This document shows, one piece after another, positions 35,218-48,462 of a stretch of DNA of 64,000 nucleotides (positions are counted from its first letter, which is position 1; every line of letters starts with the position of its first letter). Under the pieces are notes generated by a model. The model had not been told where the DNA came from, made no database searches, and saw only the letters and a list, made by a program, of their open reading frames with translations. Both the position numbers and the translations under genes were made by a program. Origin of the DNA: Chloromonas sp. AAM2 (lineage: Eukaryota > Chlorophyta > Chlorophyceae > Chlamydomonadales > Chlamydomonadaceae); contig QAXH01003636.1 of assembly GCA_004335635.1 (NCBI GenBank), positions 1 to 64,000 on the forward strand, written 5' to 3'.

Positions 35218-36822
35218 TTCCGAATCAAGCAAGCACCTCTAGAGCATGATCAGGACGTTCTTCGCGCGAGCAATCGCATCAGGCAGCACGCAGGAATTTG
35301 ACTGTGTTGTGTTGACCGTTCGGGTACGGTTGTGACCGGTGGCTTGACTTGATTTACAAGGAGGGAGTGCACACCAATGTAGCACGTCCAACGCAGACAT
35401 CAACTACTTGCGCAAATTGTAAAAATTTCTCCTAGTAAAGAGGAATCTGACCGTGTCAGCAAGGGGTGGTGAAGCCCTTGTGGCCATCACCCCACAGAAC
35501 ACCTTCCGAAAGCGTCCCGTTAGCCATATAAATGGACTGGATTGAAAAATTGTCAGGGTCAAGGTCAGTGTCAGCGCTAGTGAAATGGCAACTCTCACAA
35601 TGTCCGTTAGCATTCCGTTAGCCAAGACAGCGTGACTGCTAGTGCACCGGGCGGGTGAGTGGTGTTGACTGTTTGCCTTGCCTTTCCGCCTTACTGTTCG
35701 CCGGATTTCTGTCTTGATCAGGGTAGGTCAAAACTTGATGTACATGTTTCTTCTTCTTCCTCTTCCTCAAGGATTTCCATATACATTACCAGGTACAGTG
35801 TGTATCTGACAGTATCTGAAACGATTGCAGTTTACTCTGCCCAGATTGGCACACCTGGGCCCAGACTTTCTGCTGACAGCCAGATAGTACTCACAGCGAC
35901 AGATGTCGGGTGACATGGTATGCAGATTGGCTGATGATACCCTTTATGATCGCATACACACATGGCTGTTGGGCAGCCCAACATGGATTCCCTAAGGCTT
36001 GACGGGCTTTATGAGTATGTGTTGAAGATACGGTGCACAGGTGGAGCATCTTCCATGGCTTTGGGTTGGTGACTCACTGGTAAGCTGACGAAGGTCCTGC
36101 AGGGATTTGCGCAAGTAGTTTGTACGTGCGTCCTGGTGTGCACTCCCTCCTTGTGAGCGTCCAGGCCCTTTGCCGTTGCTTGGCAGATACATTTGCAAGC
36201 ACTGGGAGGCACCGTCCAAATGCAGTAGCAAGCCAATGAAGTTAGAACCAGCGCACACGGGCTGGTAGAAGTATTGCCCACTACAAGGAGGGAGAGCACA
36301 ACAGGAAGCACGTCCAATGAACGTTGGCAGAACAAATGAAGCAAATGCATTACTTCTACCTGCGCTTCATGTGGGACATGGCAACAAAGCAACAGACGTC
36401 AGGTTTGATGAACCAATGACAAGCAGGCAGAGCCCTATCAAATCAACCTCTATCAAATGAGTGACAGTCAAATGAGATGAGAGAAGGAGTTTTCCATTTG
36501 GTGCGATCACAAACGAGCCTTACTTGCGCACTGGCTCGTGGACTGCATTCGTAACAACGTTCGGGAAATGAACGTAAAAGCAAGCAACGGTTACGCGTTA
36601 CATTGCGAGTTCCGATTGAAAGCGGAAATTGATGGAACACAGCGGTGTTTAACGAGCGTCGACAGGCGCACGCCCTTGGTCTCCAAGTACCCCCAGCAAC
36701 TCATACTACTTGCAATTGATTTTGATTCCCCGGCACAACTATGCCATCGCCGGACACGCACAGCTAGCACCTGGGGGGAGCAAGCGGAGTAACATTGCCA
36801 GTAGCTATTGCTTCTATTGCCA
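35218..36822. other. Divergent intergenic region NOP12-like / glycosyltransferase
   Basis: 1.6 kb containing the promoters of both genes and a repeat with inverted ends (35356-36156). There is no recognised coding exon. Confidence 0.55.
35356..36156. mobile_element. Element with terminal inverted repeats in the divergent promoter region
   Basis: The sequence ACAAGGAGGGAGTGCACACC at 35356 and AACTACTTGCGCAAAT at 35402 both recur inverted at about 36156-36105 in the same order, with a different short spacer between. This suggests about 60-base inverted ends around a 0.8-kb non-coding element. A further partial direct copy (ACAAGGAGGGAGAGCACA... GCACGTCCAA) starts at 36283. No transposase is visible and target duplications were not established. 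Confidence 0.5.
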
Positions 36823-39800
36823 ATGATGCGCATGTTGAGATCAATCGCCGTGTTGCTGGCCTGCCTGGCCATCCAGCATGTCTTTGCTGACCGGCGGGCG
36901 TGCGAGGAGTCGGGCTACTGCAGTTTGGGCATCAGCAAACAATGGGTCGGGGATATCAAGGACAGTGAGTGCAAGCGACCTGGCTGAATACAATTCGAAA
37001 TCCCATTCCAGGTTCCTATCAGGTAGCAGAGTTCTGGGCACGTCCCTGTGCAGGCCAGCAACTCAGGGCCATGCTGGATACCGTCGCTTTTCGCAAGGAA
37101 ATCATTCTCACCATCTACATGCCCCAGGCAGACATGCCCCTCCTCTGGCTGGACCCGGTAGGTTTGGGGTGTTCAACTCCACAGGAAATGATTATGAGCA
37201 CGTGCCTTGCATGGCTGGACCGCGACTGTGGCTAGGTACAGCTGATCAGCCTGTACCACACACATCAGGGGTCCGCCCAAGCAGAACCTGATTACGCAAC
37301 TTGGCAGCCGCAGCTTGGTGTTTAAAGTGAGTCAGGGGCGTGAGTCAGTGTCACTTACCATGGAGCATGGCGCATGACTGCATGATGCACATGAATGCAC
37401 GTGCTGCAGGTGCACCAGTATCATCACGAGTTGATGGACATGGGCTTCGCCCATCACCTGTTTGTGACGTTGAATGAGGACCACTGTAAGCAGGTGAGCG
37501 GCCAGCCGGCAAAGCACTTATGCCTAAGTACTGCAATCAGGCCAGCCGGCCACACAGCTAGCTGGTGTTGCAGGTCAGCGGTCGGCAGAGCGGTCAGCCA
37601 GCAGATCAGTCAGCCAGCCAGCCGGACTTCAAGGTAACCAAGAGCCCATTGTCGTGCACACCCCTTGCACAAGCCTTGATAAAACTAGCCGAAGGGCAGG
37701 GTTGTAGGGTAGCAGCTTGCAGAGCAAACAGCGAGCCAGCAGGTCAGTCAGCCGGCCAGCCAGGCCCCAGGTAATCAGGTGCCGATTGCCTTGGTCATAC
37801 ATCCGTGCGCAAGCAGCTATTTGGCGCCAAACTGGCTGTACAGTTCTGTACAGTCTGGTACACCCCATAAACATGCAACTTTTACTGGCAAGCTGCCACA
37901 GTATCATATCATGAGCAAGCAAGTCACTGGTGTGCTTCTCTGCTGTTGCAGATGATGCTGCCTGGTGCTAGCTGCATCTGGGATTCTAGCCATCTCCCGA
38001 AACCTGTCATGGGTGCGTACAAGCAGTATCCACAATCGTCATGCATGCGGGCATGAAGCTCGCAAACTGCCAGCCAGTTCAGGTCTGCCAGGCAGCCTAC
38101 AGCACAGCACAGCACAGCCAGCACAGCATTGCACAGCACAGCACAATGAGCCAGCAGAGGCACCCGCAAAGCCAAACACCCTGTGCACATAGGACAATGA
38201 TAGATAAATATCATAGCATAGATAATTCAACTAAATATTATAGCATAAAAATGACAAAGGACGCATCAAACCTCAAGCAGCCGTCCAGAACACTGTTTTC
38301 ACAACATTTCTGTAGCTAGGCAGCTACAGGAACCTGCTTCATCGGCTCTTGACACAGCAGCTGCACACAATTACCCCTGGTGGGCAGCCCTTGACTAAGT
38401 GCTTGTAACAGCCCATGAATGTACGCATGGCTGGTTGAATGGCAGCAGCTGTGTCGCCGCACCACATCCGGCAGCGCACATGCACCCCCAGCATTCCTGT
38501 TTTCAAGACCTTCAGTCTGGGGAGGACTGCTCAGCGGGGGGCACCACTGCGCCCTTTGCAACAACAGCAACGTCAACTTGTACAATAACCTAGTGCAGTA
38601 GCCTGTTCTATCTCCCAGCGCTCAGCATCTCAAGGCATACATGTGCATTGGTCACCATGTGCAGACGGCGAGCAGGCGTTATGGCACAGCCGCTGGAAGC
38701 TCATGGCTCGTGCCACACGCCTGGGCTTCAACCTGCTGAGCACTGACACTGACTTCATATTCTGGCGGGACCCATACGTGCACCTCAAGTCAGGACCATT
38801 GGCCAGCGCGCAGGTAGACAGCCGGTTGCAGAAGGGAAAAGCACGGGACAAGTACGCATGTGTATGGGAGCAGCGAAATTACACGAGGGCGTGTGTATAT
38901 GTTATGCTGCTTATGCGCTCCTTGAAGGCAACTTGAGAACGCATGCGATGATGACTTGCTTGGTTTTTTTATGACTTCCACCCTGATTCTCATGCACGTG
39001 TCATGCACCTGGCCGCGTGCCCTGCTGCAGATGATGTGCATGCCGGAGGGCGGCGGCATTCACAACTGCAACGGAGGGTTTCTTTACGTGCAGGTGAGGC
39101 TGGTCCTTTGGGCCAGGCTGTAGCAGGCAGCGCATAGCCAGGCCATCTGGGTAGCAGGTGCAGTGTCGGCTGCACATCGGCATACGCTTTGTGCAATCCA
39201 GTCAGCGTTGAAGCATCAGTATGAGCAAAATCAAATGGCTGTTGAGAACTGCAACCATGGCCTGACATGCCCTTGCAACACAGATGGCACATATACATAA
39301 CACAGATGCTAGCAGAAGCTTTGAGGCGGCACAGAGCAGACAGCTGCACGCCATGATAGCGTGCGACAGAGCAGCGTGTCCGCTGCTGATGCGGCAGTAA
39401 TGAACAACGGCACACATAGCGCAAGGCGACAAGACAGCACCTGGCGGCACATTCCTGGCGGCAGTGCTAGCACACAATCACACGGCCTGACATGCCACTG
39501 CAACAACGGGCACAGAGCAGCACAGTGCTTCTAAGCTGGCTGCGTACCTCAGTGGCTGGTCATATGTCACAGCTCGCATATGACATATGTCTGAGCTCGG
39601 TCCGTTGACTTGTGGCTGCATTGGCATCCTTCCCATGGCTGGCCATGTTTCTGATTGCAGAACGCCCGGCCCGATGGACCGGTCACGTGGGTCTTTAAGC
39701 ACGTGATCATGAGCACACTCAGGTGTGGCCAAGTCATCTATCCAACTGTGGAACTGACCTGCTGATAGGCAGAACAGGCTGCAACCGCAACATTCATCGC

Positions 39801-42800
39801 ACATGTACTGTGTGTACGGGCAAGCTGCGGGCAGTCGCACTTTGGCTGAAAGCTGATACGCGCTCATGCCAGGCCGAAACACAGCTTGACTTACACACAC
39901 GAAACTTCATTTAAACGTCGTAAATGCGTTGGCACTGCATGACGTTTGCACACGCATGGTTGCTTGCATGCAGGCGTGGAGATGACGACCTCGCGTACAT
40001 ATCACAGTTCAGCAGGGACAAGACATACAGGACCAACTGCATCACATTTGACCAGGTAATCAGAGTGTGCTCTCAATCAGCTGTGCACACGCATGAGTAT
40101 TAATCCTCATACTGGTGCTCCCAGCAGTCCAATCTTCTGAATCCAACTCAATAGTGTTTTCATACTTGCACACTGCTTCTATGCATTACATTGTTGCTGT
40201 GCAGTCCCTCATCATGGATGGCCTGGTTTCCGCCGCTGTGGGCCGCCCCATGGCCTACAACGGCGTCTTGATGTGCAAGCCCGACGCCACCTTTCCCTCC
40301 CAGCAGGGCGGCAACCTGACCCAGCCACAGGTCCTAGACAACATCCGCTACGTGTGGGCCACGGGCCAGCGCTCCAAGCAACAATGGGTGGGTGGCATGT
40401 AAGGGCGTTGATCTGCACCATCCTGCACAACTCCACACAGGCGAGGGGCGTGATCATCTGCTCCCACCCGGGTGGCACACCAAATATCAGGACGTTGCAT
40501 AGGTGGCACCTCATGATCGGATACAATGAACAGGGCACAGCGGGTGGTTAACCTGCTAGCGAATACATTTGAAGCTCTTCACATGGTTTGCTGAGCTTCT
40601 CATTGTCAAATCGAAATCAAACAGAGCGGCTCTTGAAATGCTGCTGGGTAACGGCTGGTGGTCTCCGGTTCCAATCTGTGCTTGCACACAGCAGGGCTTA
40701 CAATGATTGAACACAGTCAGCGTGCAGAACAGCATGTAGCCAGAGATGTGGGTGCAACAGCAGTGGTTTGTAACAGCAGTGGTTTGTGAGGTTACATTCG
40801 GCGTATCATGACTGCATGGGGTGGGTGGCTTGTGCACAGGCAGGCAGGTGCATGGGAGACATGCCCACCGGGTACGGTCAGCTGACTGGAGCACACCTCA
40901 CTTTCGTGGGCAGGCAACTGCTTGAAGCCTAGGCTACAGAACCTCACAGGCTGCGGCAGGCGCCTCACACCAAGCATGATGCACGCGCCTGTCCCATCGT
41001 TTTCCTGCACTTTTGCAAATGACCGTGTTTGTATTTGCCTGCCTGCCTGTCTGCCTGCCTGCCTGCCTGTGTGTTACACTTTACATGTGAGACCTGCTGC
41101 TTCACCCTTCAAAACGGCTCTGCGTTACACTTGCATGCACTTCTCGACATGCGCTTGCCATGAATGTGCCATGCCGCTCTTCACTCGCTGCCGTGACTGT
41201 GCCGCAGCTGCGGCCTGACGCGGCCTGGCTGCGCTCGCTGCGGCTGCCGGAGCTGCCCTGGGACGACATCATGTCGATGGATGGGAACCTCACGGTGCCA
41301 AACATTGACTACGGCTACCCAGAGGAGCTGGGTGGAAGGTGCGCTGTCTACCATCGTTGGCATTGCGTCATTTGCTTGTGTTTGAAGATAATGCTTGGAC
41401 AGACAAGACGTTGAGGCGGAGTGGATGGTGGCAATGCTGCCGCGCATCTTGGAGTTTGGGGGGCATGTCCTTGCATGAACCCATCCNNNNNNNNNNNNNN
41501 NNNNNNNNNNNNNNNNNNNNNNNNNNNNNNNNNNNNNNNNNNNNNNNNNNNNNNNNNNNNNNNNNNNNNNNNNNNNNNNNNNNNNNNNNNNNNNNNNNNN
41601 NNNNNNNNNNNNNNCGCGTTGGTGTGCTGGGTTATCTGCTGCAGGATGTACCCAGAGGCCGAGGGCGCCTTGTCCCGCGCGTTCACCGAGCAGCTGCAGT
41701 CTGACTGCCCCGGCTGCCCCTGGTGGCCCGAGCGCCGGGGCGTGCCCGCCAGCGGGGACGCGCTGCGGGAAGTGCTGGCGGCTCGAGCGGCCGCGCCCAC
41801 AGCTGATCTAGCACAAGACAAGCTCGGCCTGTTCCACAACCCCAACATTGCCACGGTAAGGCAGTTGAGCACAACGTAGAAGCAACCCAGTCACTGTCAC
41901 CTTCGGCCGTCGGGACGAGGCTGCACGAGTTGGATCAGAGCGTTCATGCGCTGTGGACGAGCGACATGGGATAACCCTGCCAGCTCTAGCTGTGCTCGAT
42001 CAGACCGTCAAGTCTACAATACTGGGAGGCAAGACGTCCGGCAGGGTACAAACCGCTCGGCCCTGCCAATCGAAACTGTACTCTCACTCACCCGGCGTGC
42101 AAGCTGCATCAGCTGTTGTTGAACAGATGCATGTTGCTGATGCGATGGCAAAATGCTCGCACAGTGTGATGTGGTGCTTGTGTGTGCTGCTTCTGACGCT
42201 GGGAGGCAGACGACAGTCAGTCGCATCACATCTGACGATGGCAGTGGTCTGCTGCATAACGTGATGTGCTTGTGTGCTGCTGCTGTGTTTCCAGGAGCGT
42301 CTTGTGCAGGTGCCCCGGTGGATCTCCTCTTCCCTGTCCATCACTCGCCGGGGGACGTTCACCGGGCGGGGGGCTCCCGTGCAGGGGCCCTTCATCATGA
42401 GCCACATCCACAGCTGGCACCTGCAGACAAGCAGACATCACAAGATCATGCTACGGAAGGTAAGCGGGAGCAGGATTTAGATCTGGTCAGTTTTGAGCCC
42501 ATGATGATTTGTGATGTGTGTCCTCCCAGGACCCAGCTCTGTTCGTTTGACCTGTGCTAGTCTGGCGCTTGGGGCTCAGAAGAGCTTGCACGAAAGTGGG
42601 CAGCCTTGTATTCACATCATTCATGTGGCGTGCACGTGACGCAAGAGCTGTCACAAATCCGTCCGAGTACGCTTCCACACTAATCGTTAAGCAATTCTGG
42701 GCCCAGGCTATAATTTCCTCGCGATCAATGACTTACTTCGACAGTGATGTCTTCGCTTGCGTGGTTGTGGACACTCCTGTCACACGGCAACATTATTAAC

Positions 42801-45800
42801 CCTAGCTATCTCTCCCAGAAGTTGCAACGCCTTGTTTCCAACTCTGCTTCCAACTATGTAACTCTGCATTTTTTACGTAAACATACTAGACTCAACTGCT
42901 AGTCTCCGCACGCCCCGACAGTTGCCCCAGACCCACCCCCAGCTCAATCATTGCAGCTGGTTTTTTCAAAGTTTGGGGTATTCCGGGCTTCACCTCCTCT
43001 CAGCTAGGCACCTGCAGTGAGCAGTGGACTACTGGATACTGAACACAAAAAGCCCGTTTGTTCCCAAGCAGTTATTCCCCACAACACGGAGCTAGCACGA
43101 GGGCGCTTCATAACTCCCCACATGAGGGCAACTTGGGAGCCTCAGTTTGGGTTGAGACAACAAATTTCAACCGCTGCACTGCCATCCAACAGCGCAGCGA
43201 TGTGCTTCAAGCAATCACTGTCGGGGAACACGATAACAACTTGAGCGCCTCCATTACATGGCCTAGTGAGGGGCATCGCACCTCTTGATGGGTCTGTTAA
43301 CCACCAAGAATTGTAAAGTACAGAAAACTGGAAATGCCCAGCAAAGCGTTTGTTTGTTTGCTTGTGTCGAGTGCATCGTATCTCTCTGCAAGCCTGCCAG
43401 TGTTGGCTGGCCAGCACGACAGATGGCTGGCCAGTTAGCTCGTGTTGCAAACAAGCAGGTCTCATCTCAGCCTCTCGCATGCTTTGTGTGTACACCGCAG
43501 CTGTTTGGGAGGTACAACTGGTCAGTGGGCGCTGCCACCACTTCCAACACTCCATACGCCATGCGGCGAGGCGTCCGACGCGTGCTTGCGTTGTCTCCCA
43601 ATGTCGACCTCAGCCGCACCCGCAGCTGGGAGGAGATGGCGCGCATTATTGCTGGGCTCATGCAGGTAGGTACACGGGGTTGGAGCCGTTCTCCTGAGCA
43701 CGTGCTACGAGTTGGTGTGGTGCATGCTGTGTCGTCACGTATCCGCATGGCCAGCCAATGTGAACGATGGTGTAAATCCCAACCATGGCGACAGTGTCTG
43801 CGAAGCAACTCCGGGCCACTCTTGTGAGCACGTGTTGCGAGTGTTAGAATGCAAGCTGTGCCATCACTGATCTTGCTTGCGTTGCCGCGTGCACTGGCGA
43901 ATGCGGACGTCAATGTAAGCATCCAACGCACGATAGTAGTTGAGCTAGCACCTGGCTGACTGCAAATCGTTCAAGTTGACCGCGTGTGTGCCCTTGTCCA
44001 GGTTGCACAACTCAGTCGGCGCACCCTGGTGATGCCGGACCTGCCCTGCGAGACTGCCTGGCTGCATGACAGCTACACACGCACGGAAGCCAGCGAAAAC
44101 AAGAAAGCCTGCATCGACTACACCTTCTGGCGTACCGTTCACAGGTAGGCAACACGGGCATGCACTCCTTGCTACAACGGGTCTGCATACACGCTCAGGA
44201 ACCTCAGCATGGTTTCCCAGGTTCGCGGGCACCTACGCCGGACCAATCTGAGCGAAGATCAGTATTTAACGCATTAGTTCGCGTATACGCGCACACACTC
44301 AGGAGATTCTGGTCTGTGGCCACCTACGCTGGACCAGTCTGGGTGAGGTTCAGTAAACTCAATATGTTATCTGTAAGGTCTGTCTTGCGTTTGTACCGTG
44401 CTGCAGGATGCCCCTGCCTGTCACTTTTCCAGTCGATTCCAAAGGTGCGTTGGAAGGGGGCTGGCGCCGCCGCTTATCAGCAGCGCTGTCACACCTTTCA
44501 GGCAAAAGCGCTGCCACGAACGCGACTGCAATGCACGCCACACTGGTGACGGCCATGACAGAGGATGAAAGACATAACGCAGCCAAAGATGGCGGTCATG
44601 GAATGTCAGGAAGCAAACGTCGGTTATTGCAGCAGCAGTCGCCGGCCGTGGAGGAGGGCTGGTGGCGCCAGAGGCGCTACATGGCTGCCATACCAGCGTT
44701 CTGGGACCAAACATGCACATTGGGTAAGCGTCACGTTCAAAGACTTGAAAACGTAGAGGGCTTAGAAACGCGTCACGATCTGAAGCACAGCAGCGCAACG
44801 TGAAGTCACGTCGACATGTGCTGTTTCAGCCGTATTCCATGTTATCTGTGCTGCAGAATACAGGGGCATGACTTTCAACCTCGCATGTTTACATGTACAA
44901 CATGCACTTGCAGACATGCGAGCCATCACCAGCCCTGAGTTCCACTACTGGCTTCGAACAGACGAGAGCGCGGCGACTGCGCAGTTGCAGCCTGGGTCCG
45001 CCAATACCGTGTTTCAAGCCAGCCGTGCGGAACCGCGGTTGCAGCTCGTGCCGCCCGCCCAGCCGGGAGGGGATGCCGCTGCTGTGCCCCGAGGCAGCCT
45101 GGTCCAGCCTTCCGAAGCGCCTGGCTGGTCATGGGCCGATGTACAGGTTAGGATTGCTTCTCCCGGTGCCTGCACCAGTTGGCTGCCTGATTGGAGTGTC
45201 ATGCAGGCAACGATAGAATATGTTCACGTGGCTTACCATTGTTGTCAGCTATGGCCTGGTGTCAGCTTCCACCTTCAGTTGCGATGCTGATGTGAACCAG
45301 CCATGCACAGGTGTGAGCATATCGATTGCGCACTTCCTTGTGCCAGTTCAAAGAAGGCCTGGGCTAATCTGAAGACTGTAGTTGCCTGTGTAATAAGATT
45401 TCGAGCTCTTAATTACACATGGCACGGCTTACTCGCTTTACTTGTTTGTATATTGAAGGCTTGGGCTCTTATCAACAGAACACCAAGTTTGCAATTTTTG
45501 TGGTGACTTGCAGGTGGCTCTCCCCGTGGGTCAGGTGCTGGAGGAGCTGCGCTCACGTGCTGACGTGCCGCTGCTGTATGTGGCGCACCCACTGCTAGTG
45601 GTTGGGATGGGCCAACAGGGAGAGGCGGGTTCGGACCAGGCGGCATCACAGCCAGGCAGGCGACTGTCAGCGCAGCACCAGGCAGGCAGCGCATGGCAGC
45701 AGGACGCGCAGGAATCAACTCCAGAACTTTTACAGAAGCAGTGGGATGTGGACGAGGAGGACGAGCGCGAGCATGATGGTGCGATGCGACACTTGCTGGC

Positions 45801-46169
45801 AACCGCTGCTGGTGATGCGATGGCGTCGGAAGGCGCAGGCCCGGGCAAAGCGGTGCGACGGCCCAATGCCATCCTGGCGCGCATCAATGCACGCTTGAAA
45901 AGCAGCGCATGCAAGGCGCTCTTTGTGAGTGGCAAGGTTTGGCCGGAAGCTGTGCAGGATGATTACAGCGCAAGAAAAAAAAGAGTATTGCCGAGGCATC
46001 CGCAAGCCGATGCATCTATATATGTATTCTCTGGAACTGTCTTACACATGGCATGGTTTGTTCTGGTTGTGTCTGTTTTCTACAGGTGGACCCAGAGAAA
46101 ACAGAGGTGGTTTCTTTGGATGCGGGACTGCAAGGACAGCTGCGCAGCACGAGAGTGGCGCTACGATGA
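36823..46169 (+). CDS. Secreted/Golgi nucleotide-diphospho-sugar glycosyltransferase (GT77-like)
   Basis: Predicted glycosyltransferase of the Nucleotid_trans type (plant RRA/XEG113 arabinosyltransferase relatives), which modifies secreted glycoproteins or wall polymers. Eighteen exons were read: 36823-36964, 37012-37157, 37410-37493, 37952-38012, 38665-38813, 39031-39093, 39661-39722, 39974-40055, 40205-40387, 41208-41338, 41645-41855, 42295-42459, 43501-43665, 44002-44144, 44407-44723, 44857-45146, 45514-45924 and 46086-46169. They give 962 residues with consistent phases. The N terminus is a signal peptide (MMRMLRSIAVLLACLAIQHV, then FADRRAC). Catalytic region: FRKEIILTIYMPQADMPLLW, RATRLGFNLLSTDTDFIFWR with a DTD metal motif at about 172-174, then PEGGGIHNCNGGFLYVQ. 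The second half (about residue 480 on) is long and unassigned. The 128-base gap lies in an intron whose flanking exons match in phase; a lost small exon cannot be excluded. The sugar and acceptor are unknown. Confidence 0.86.
37500..37780. repeat. CAGC/CCGG-rich degenerate tandem repeat in a glycosyltransferase intron
   Basis: Repeated GCCAGCCGGC / CAGCCAGCCAG units lie in clusters in the intron 37494-37951. A related AGCACAGCACAGC run lies at about 38098-38160 in the next intron. Simple-sequence expansion; no coding meaning. Confidence 0.6.
41037..41071. repeat. (TGCC)n tetranucleotide repeat
   Basis: About eight TGCC/TGTC units in the intron 40388-41207. Confidence 0.85.
41487..41614. other. 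Assembly gap (128 N)
   Basis: A run of N inside the glycosyltransferase intron 41339-41644. Confidence 1.
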
Positions 46170-46774
46170 GGGTCCGTCTATGAGTGTGCCAACAGCGCAT
46201 GACCGCCCAGATCGTGATTGACGACGTTGGGCATGGGCTTTCTGATATACCTGACTTGTCATGCGTGGGAAGCGAAGAGAAGTGCTAGAGAATTGGAACA
46301 TTTGCTGTACAGGCTTACCGAAGACTGGCAGGCTCATGTCATTGACCTGGCATTGTCAGAACTCTCCTTTGTGTACTGTGCAGGTCATAGTCACACCAAT
46401 GCAGCATATATGACGCTCCAACACTATTGATTTGAACTGCGTGACATTACGTGGGTAGTGCCTAGGCAACTGAAGGAGAGGGACTGAATGCCGCCCACCC
46501 AAATGCATATTCCTATGATGGTTTGATGGCTGTGGGACATACTGCACCCCGCATAACTATGTGTACTTCCCCGTCTTTATGACGTCTGGTATGGCTGTTC
46601 ATGACATGTGTTTTGTTTCTTCAGCCTGGCGAGCGATTGCCGCTTTCCATGCTCAAGCACGTGGGAGATTAATACCATGCGCTTGCCATTCATTGCAGCA
46701 GGCACACCGATCTCAAGTGTGATCTAGGCCTGTCATGCTCCAGAACCCCTGAAATCGCTTAGTACATGCACAGC

Positions 46775-46822
46775 CCTAGACGTCCCAGACGCAGAGACGG
46801 ATGTCGGCATTATGTTTCGCAA
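46775..46822. repeat. 48-bp dispersed repeat, copy 1
   Basis: From CCTAGACGTCCCAGACGCAG to ATTATGTTTCGCAA; identical over 48 bases to 62044-62091. The two copies bracket the phosphodiesterase gene. Confidence 0.85.
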
Positions 46823-48462
46823 AGGTTACATGCGAAGTTACATGCACAGCCTCTTGTAAGGTCACGTCTCAGGTCGGCTGCTGCTTAACTTCGGTCAGCT
46901 GCTGTGTGGCTGTGGAGCTCCGCTTCGTGTACTGGCACCCACAAGCGCTGGTCAGAGCTGCGTTAAGGAAAAAGTCCTAAAAATCCTAAGCAGTACTCAC
47001 ATGCTGTCTTCTCTGACCACGTGAGGCCAACAAACCAAACACAGAGCAGCAACGCAATAATTACGGTCCAGCATTATACTGGGGCGCTCTTGACTGTCAA
47101 CAGACGCTGATCAATCAACACGCAGGACGTCAGGAGGGTTGATGAGCTACCAGTAGCACGGTTATGCTTTTGAGGCGGCTGTCCCAGCACAAGCACTGTG
47201 CAGACGCAAAACATTGGTACACCTCTTACACACGTGGGAACCTTGCATTCAAATAACCATTCACGTCCACCTTGCATTCATTATTTGAACTCAACAACAC
47301 GTCAGTCAGCTTCTGACCAGCTGAGACACCATAGGCAATAGGCATGCCTTCAAGCAATGCCTCCGAAGGCGAACTGATGCAGCATGCAGATCCTCAACAC
47401 CACTAAACACGACATGCTGGTGTACAACTCGGTTCCATCCCATTCTGTGAAAACCTTGCCAATGAAGCCATGAGTGATTGATCTCCAGTTGTGGAACGAG
47501 AGGCTGATGGGAAGCATGCTTGTGTCGACATGTGCGAGACACCATTCACCGGGGCTTGGCCTCCAACGCCCAATCAGAACATGATAAGGGGCACCAGGCG
47601 CTGTCCAAGGCCTTGCTTCCCATCCGTGAAATCCCATTGCCGTTGCTTGGCGCAGGTATACAGCATACGCATGCAGTACACATGCATACATAATACATGG
47701 AAGCCAGGGTCATGGCGAGTGCTCGCCTGATCCAAAACAACATTGGTAGGCGCCTATGAAAAGCTGAAAAGGTACAGCTTTTGCGACGGAAAAGACTACA
47801 ACCCCATAACTGTGAGTTGCTCTTCAAAAGGCAAACCTGCTCACACTAAACAACCAATGAATGGTTTTGAGCACGTGCGGGCATGTGGAGAACTAGTCGT
47901 TTTGCCCTACCCTGGAGGAAATTCCGGCAATACTCGCCCCAATCATCACACAACCCTTGACGCATCAACCTAGCTAGGCATCTGCCATGCAGCAGTGCGA
48001 TTCAGGACAGAGCAGACTGTGTTTATGCACAGTTGACCTAGAGTATTGCGTTCTCTAAAAGGCCGAGAAGTACAGTCTTAAGCAGGCAGCGTGGCGCGGA
48101 GCCATGTGCGTGTGCTTGATGCAATAGCAATCTAAAAGAACGCAGTCCATGATGCCTATCACTGAGTGTGAAGCCGAGCGTGGAAAAGAGAGCTCAGCTT
48201 CTTGTGATTCGGAAACTAAAAGAAGAAATTTCATGCCAAGGTTATGATGACGGTCAGAAACTGTCCAGTACATGAGCCACGTGACGAGTGTTGCACGCCT
48301 AACCACAAACCGCTGCATGCAACAGTGCTCCTATGCAGCCTTATGCAGCGAAGCCGAGCAGTGACTTCCAATCAGTCCGATGCCCATCTGCAGACAGTCG
48401 TGTGACGTCCAATCCAACATGAATGCAGTCCAAAGTCGACTTGATGCCAGCCGTTTGTGAAT

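Noticed and set aside
37500..38160. Spaced CAGC-type repeats considered as a CRISPR-like array
   Set aside because: Units are short, irregular and without constant spacers, in an intron of a eukaryotic gene.
21342..38536. Shared GGGGAGGACTGCTCAGC at about 21357 and 38519
   Set aside because: The exact match is only about 17 bases with weaker flanks; too little to define a repeat family.
47306..47973. Open frames of 75-113 residues in the glycosyltransferase-phosphodiesterase spacer
   Set aside because: Overlapping frames on both strands, with no family motifs or consistent splice sites.
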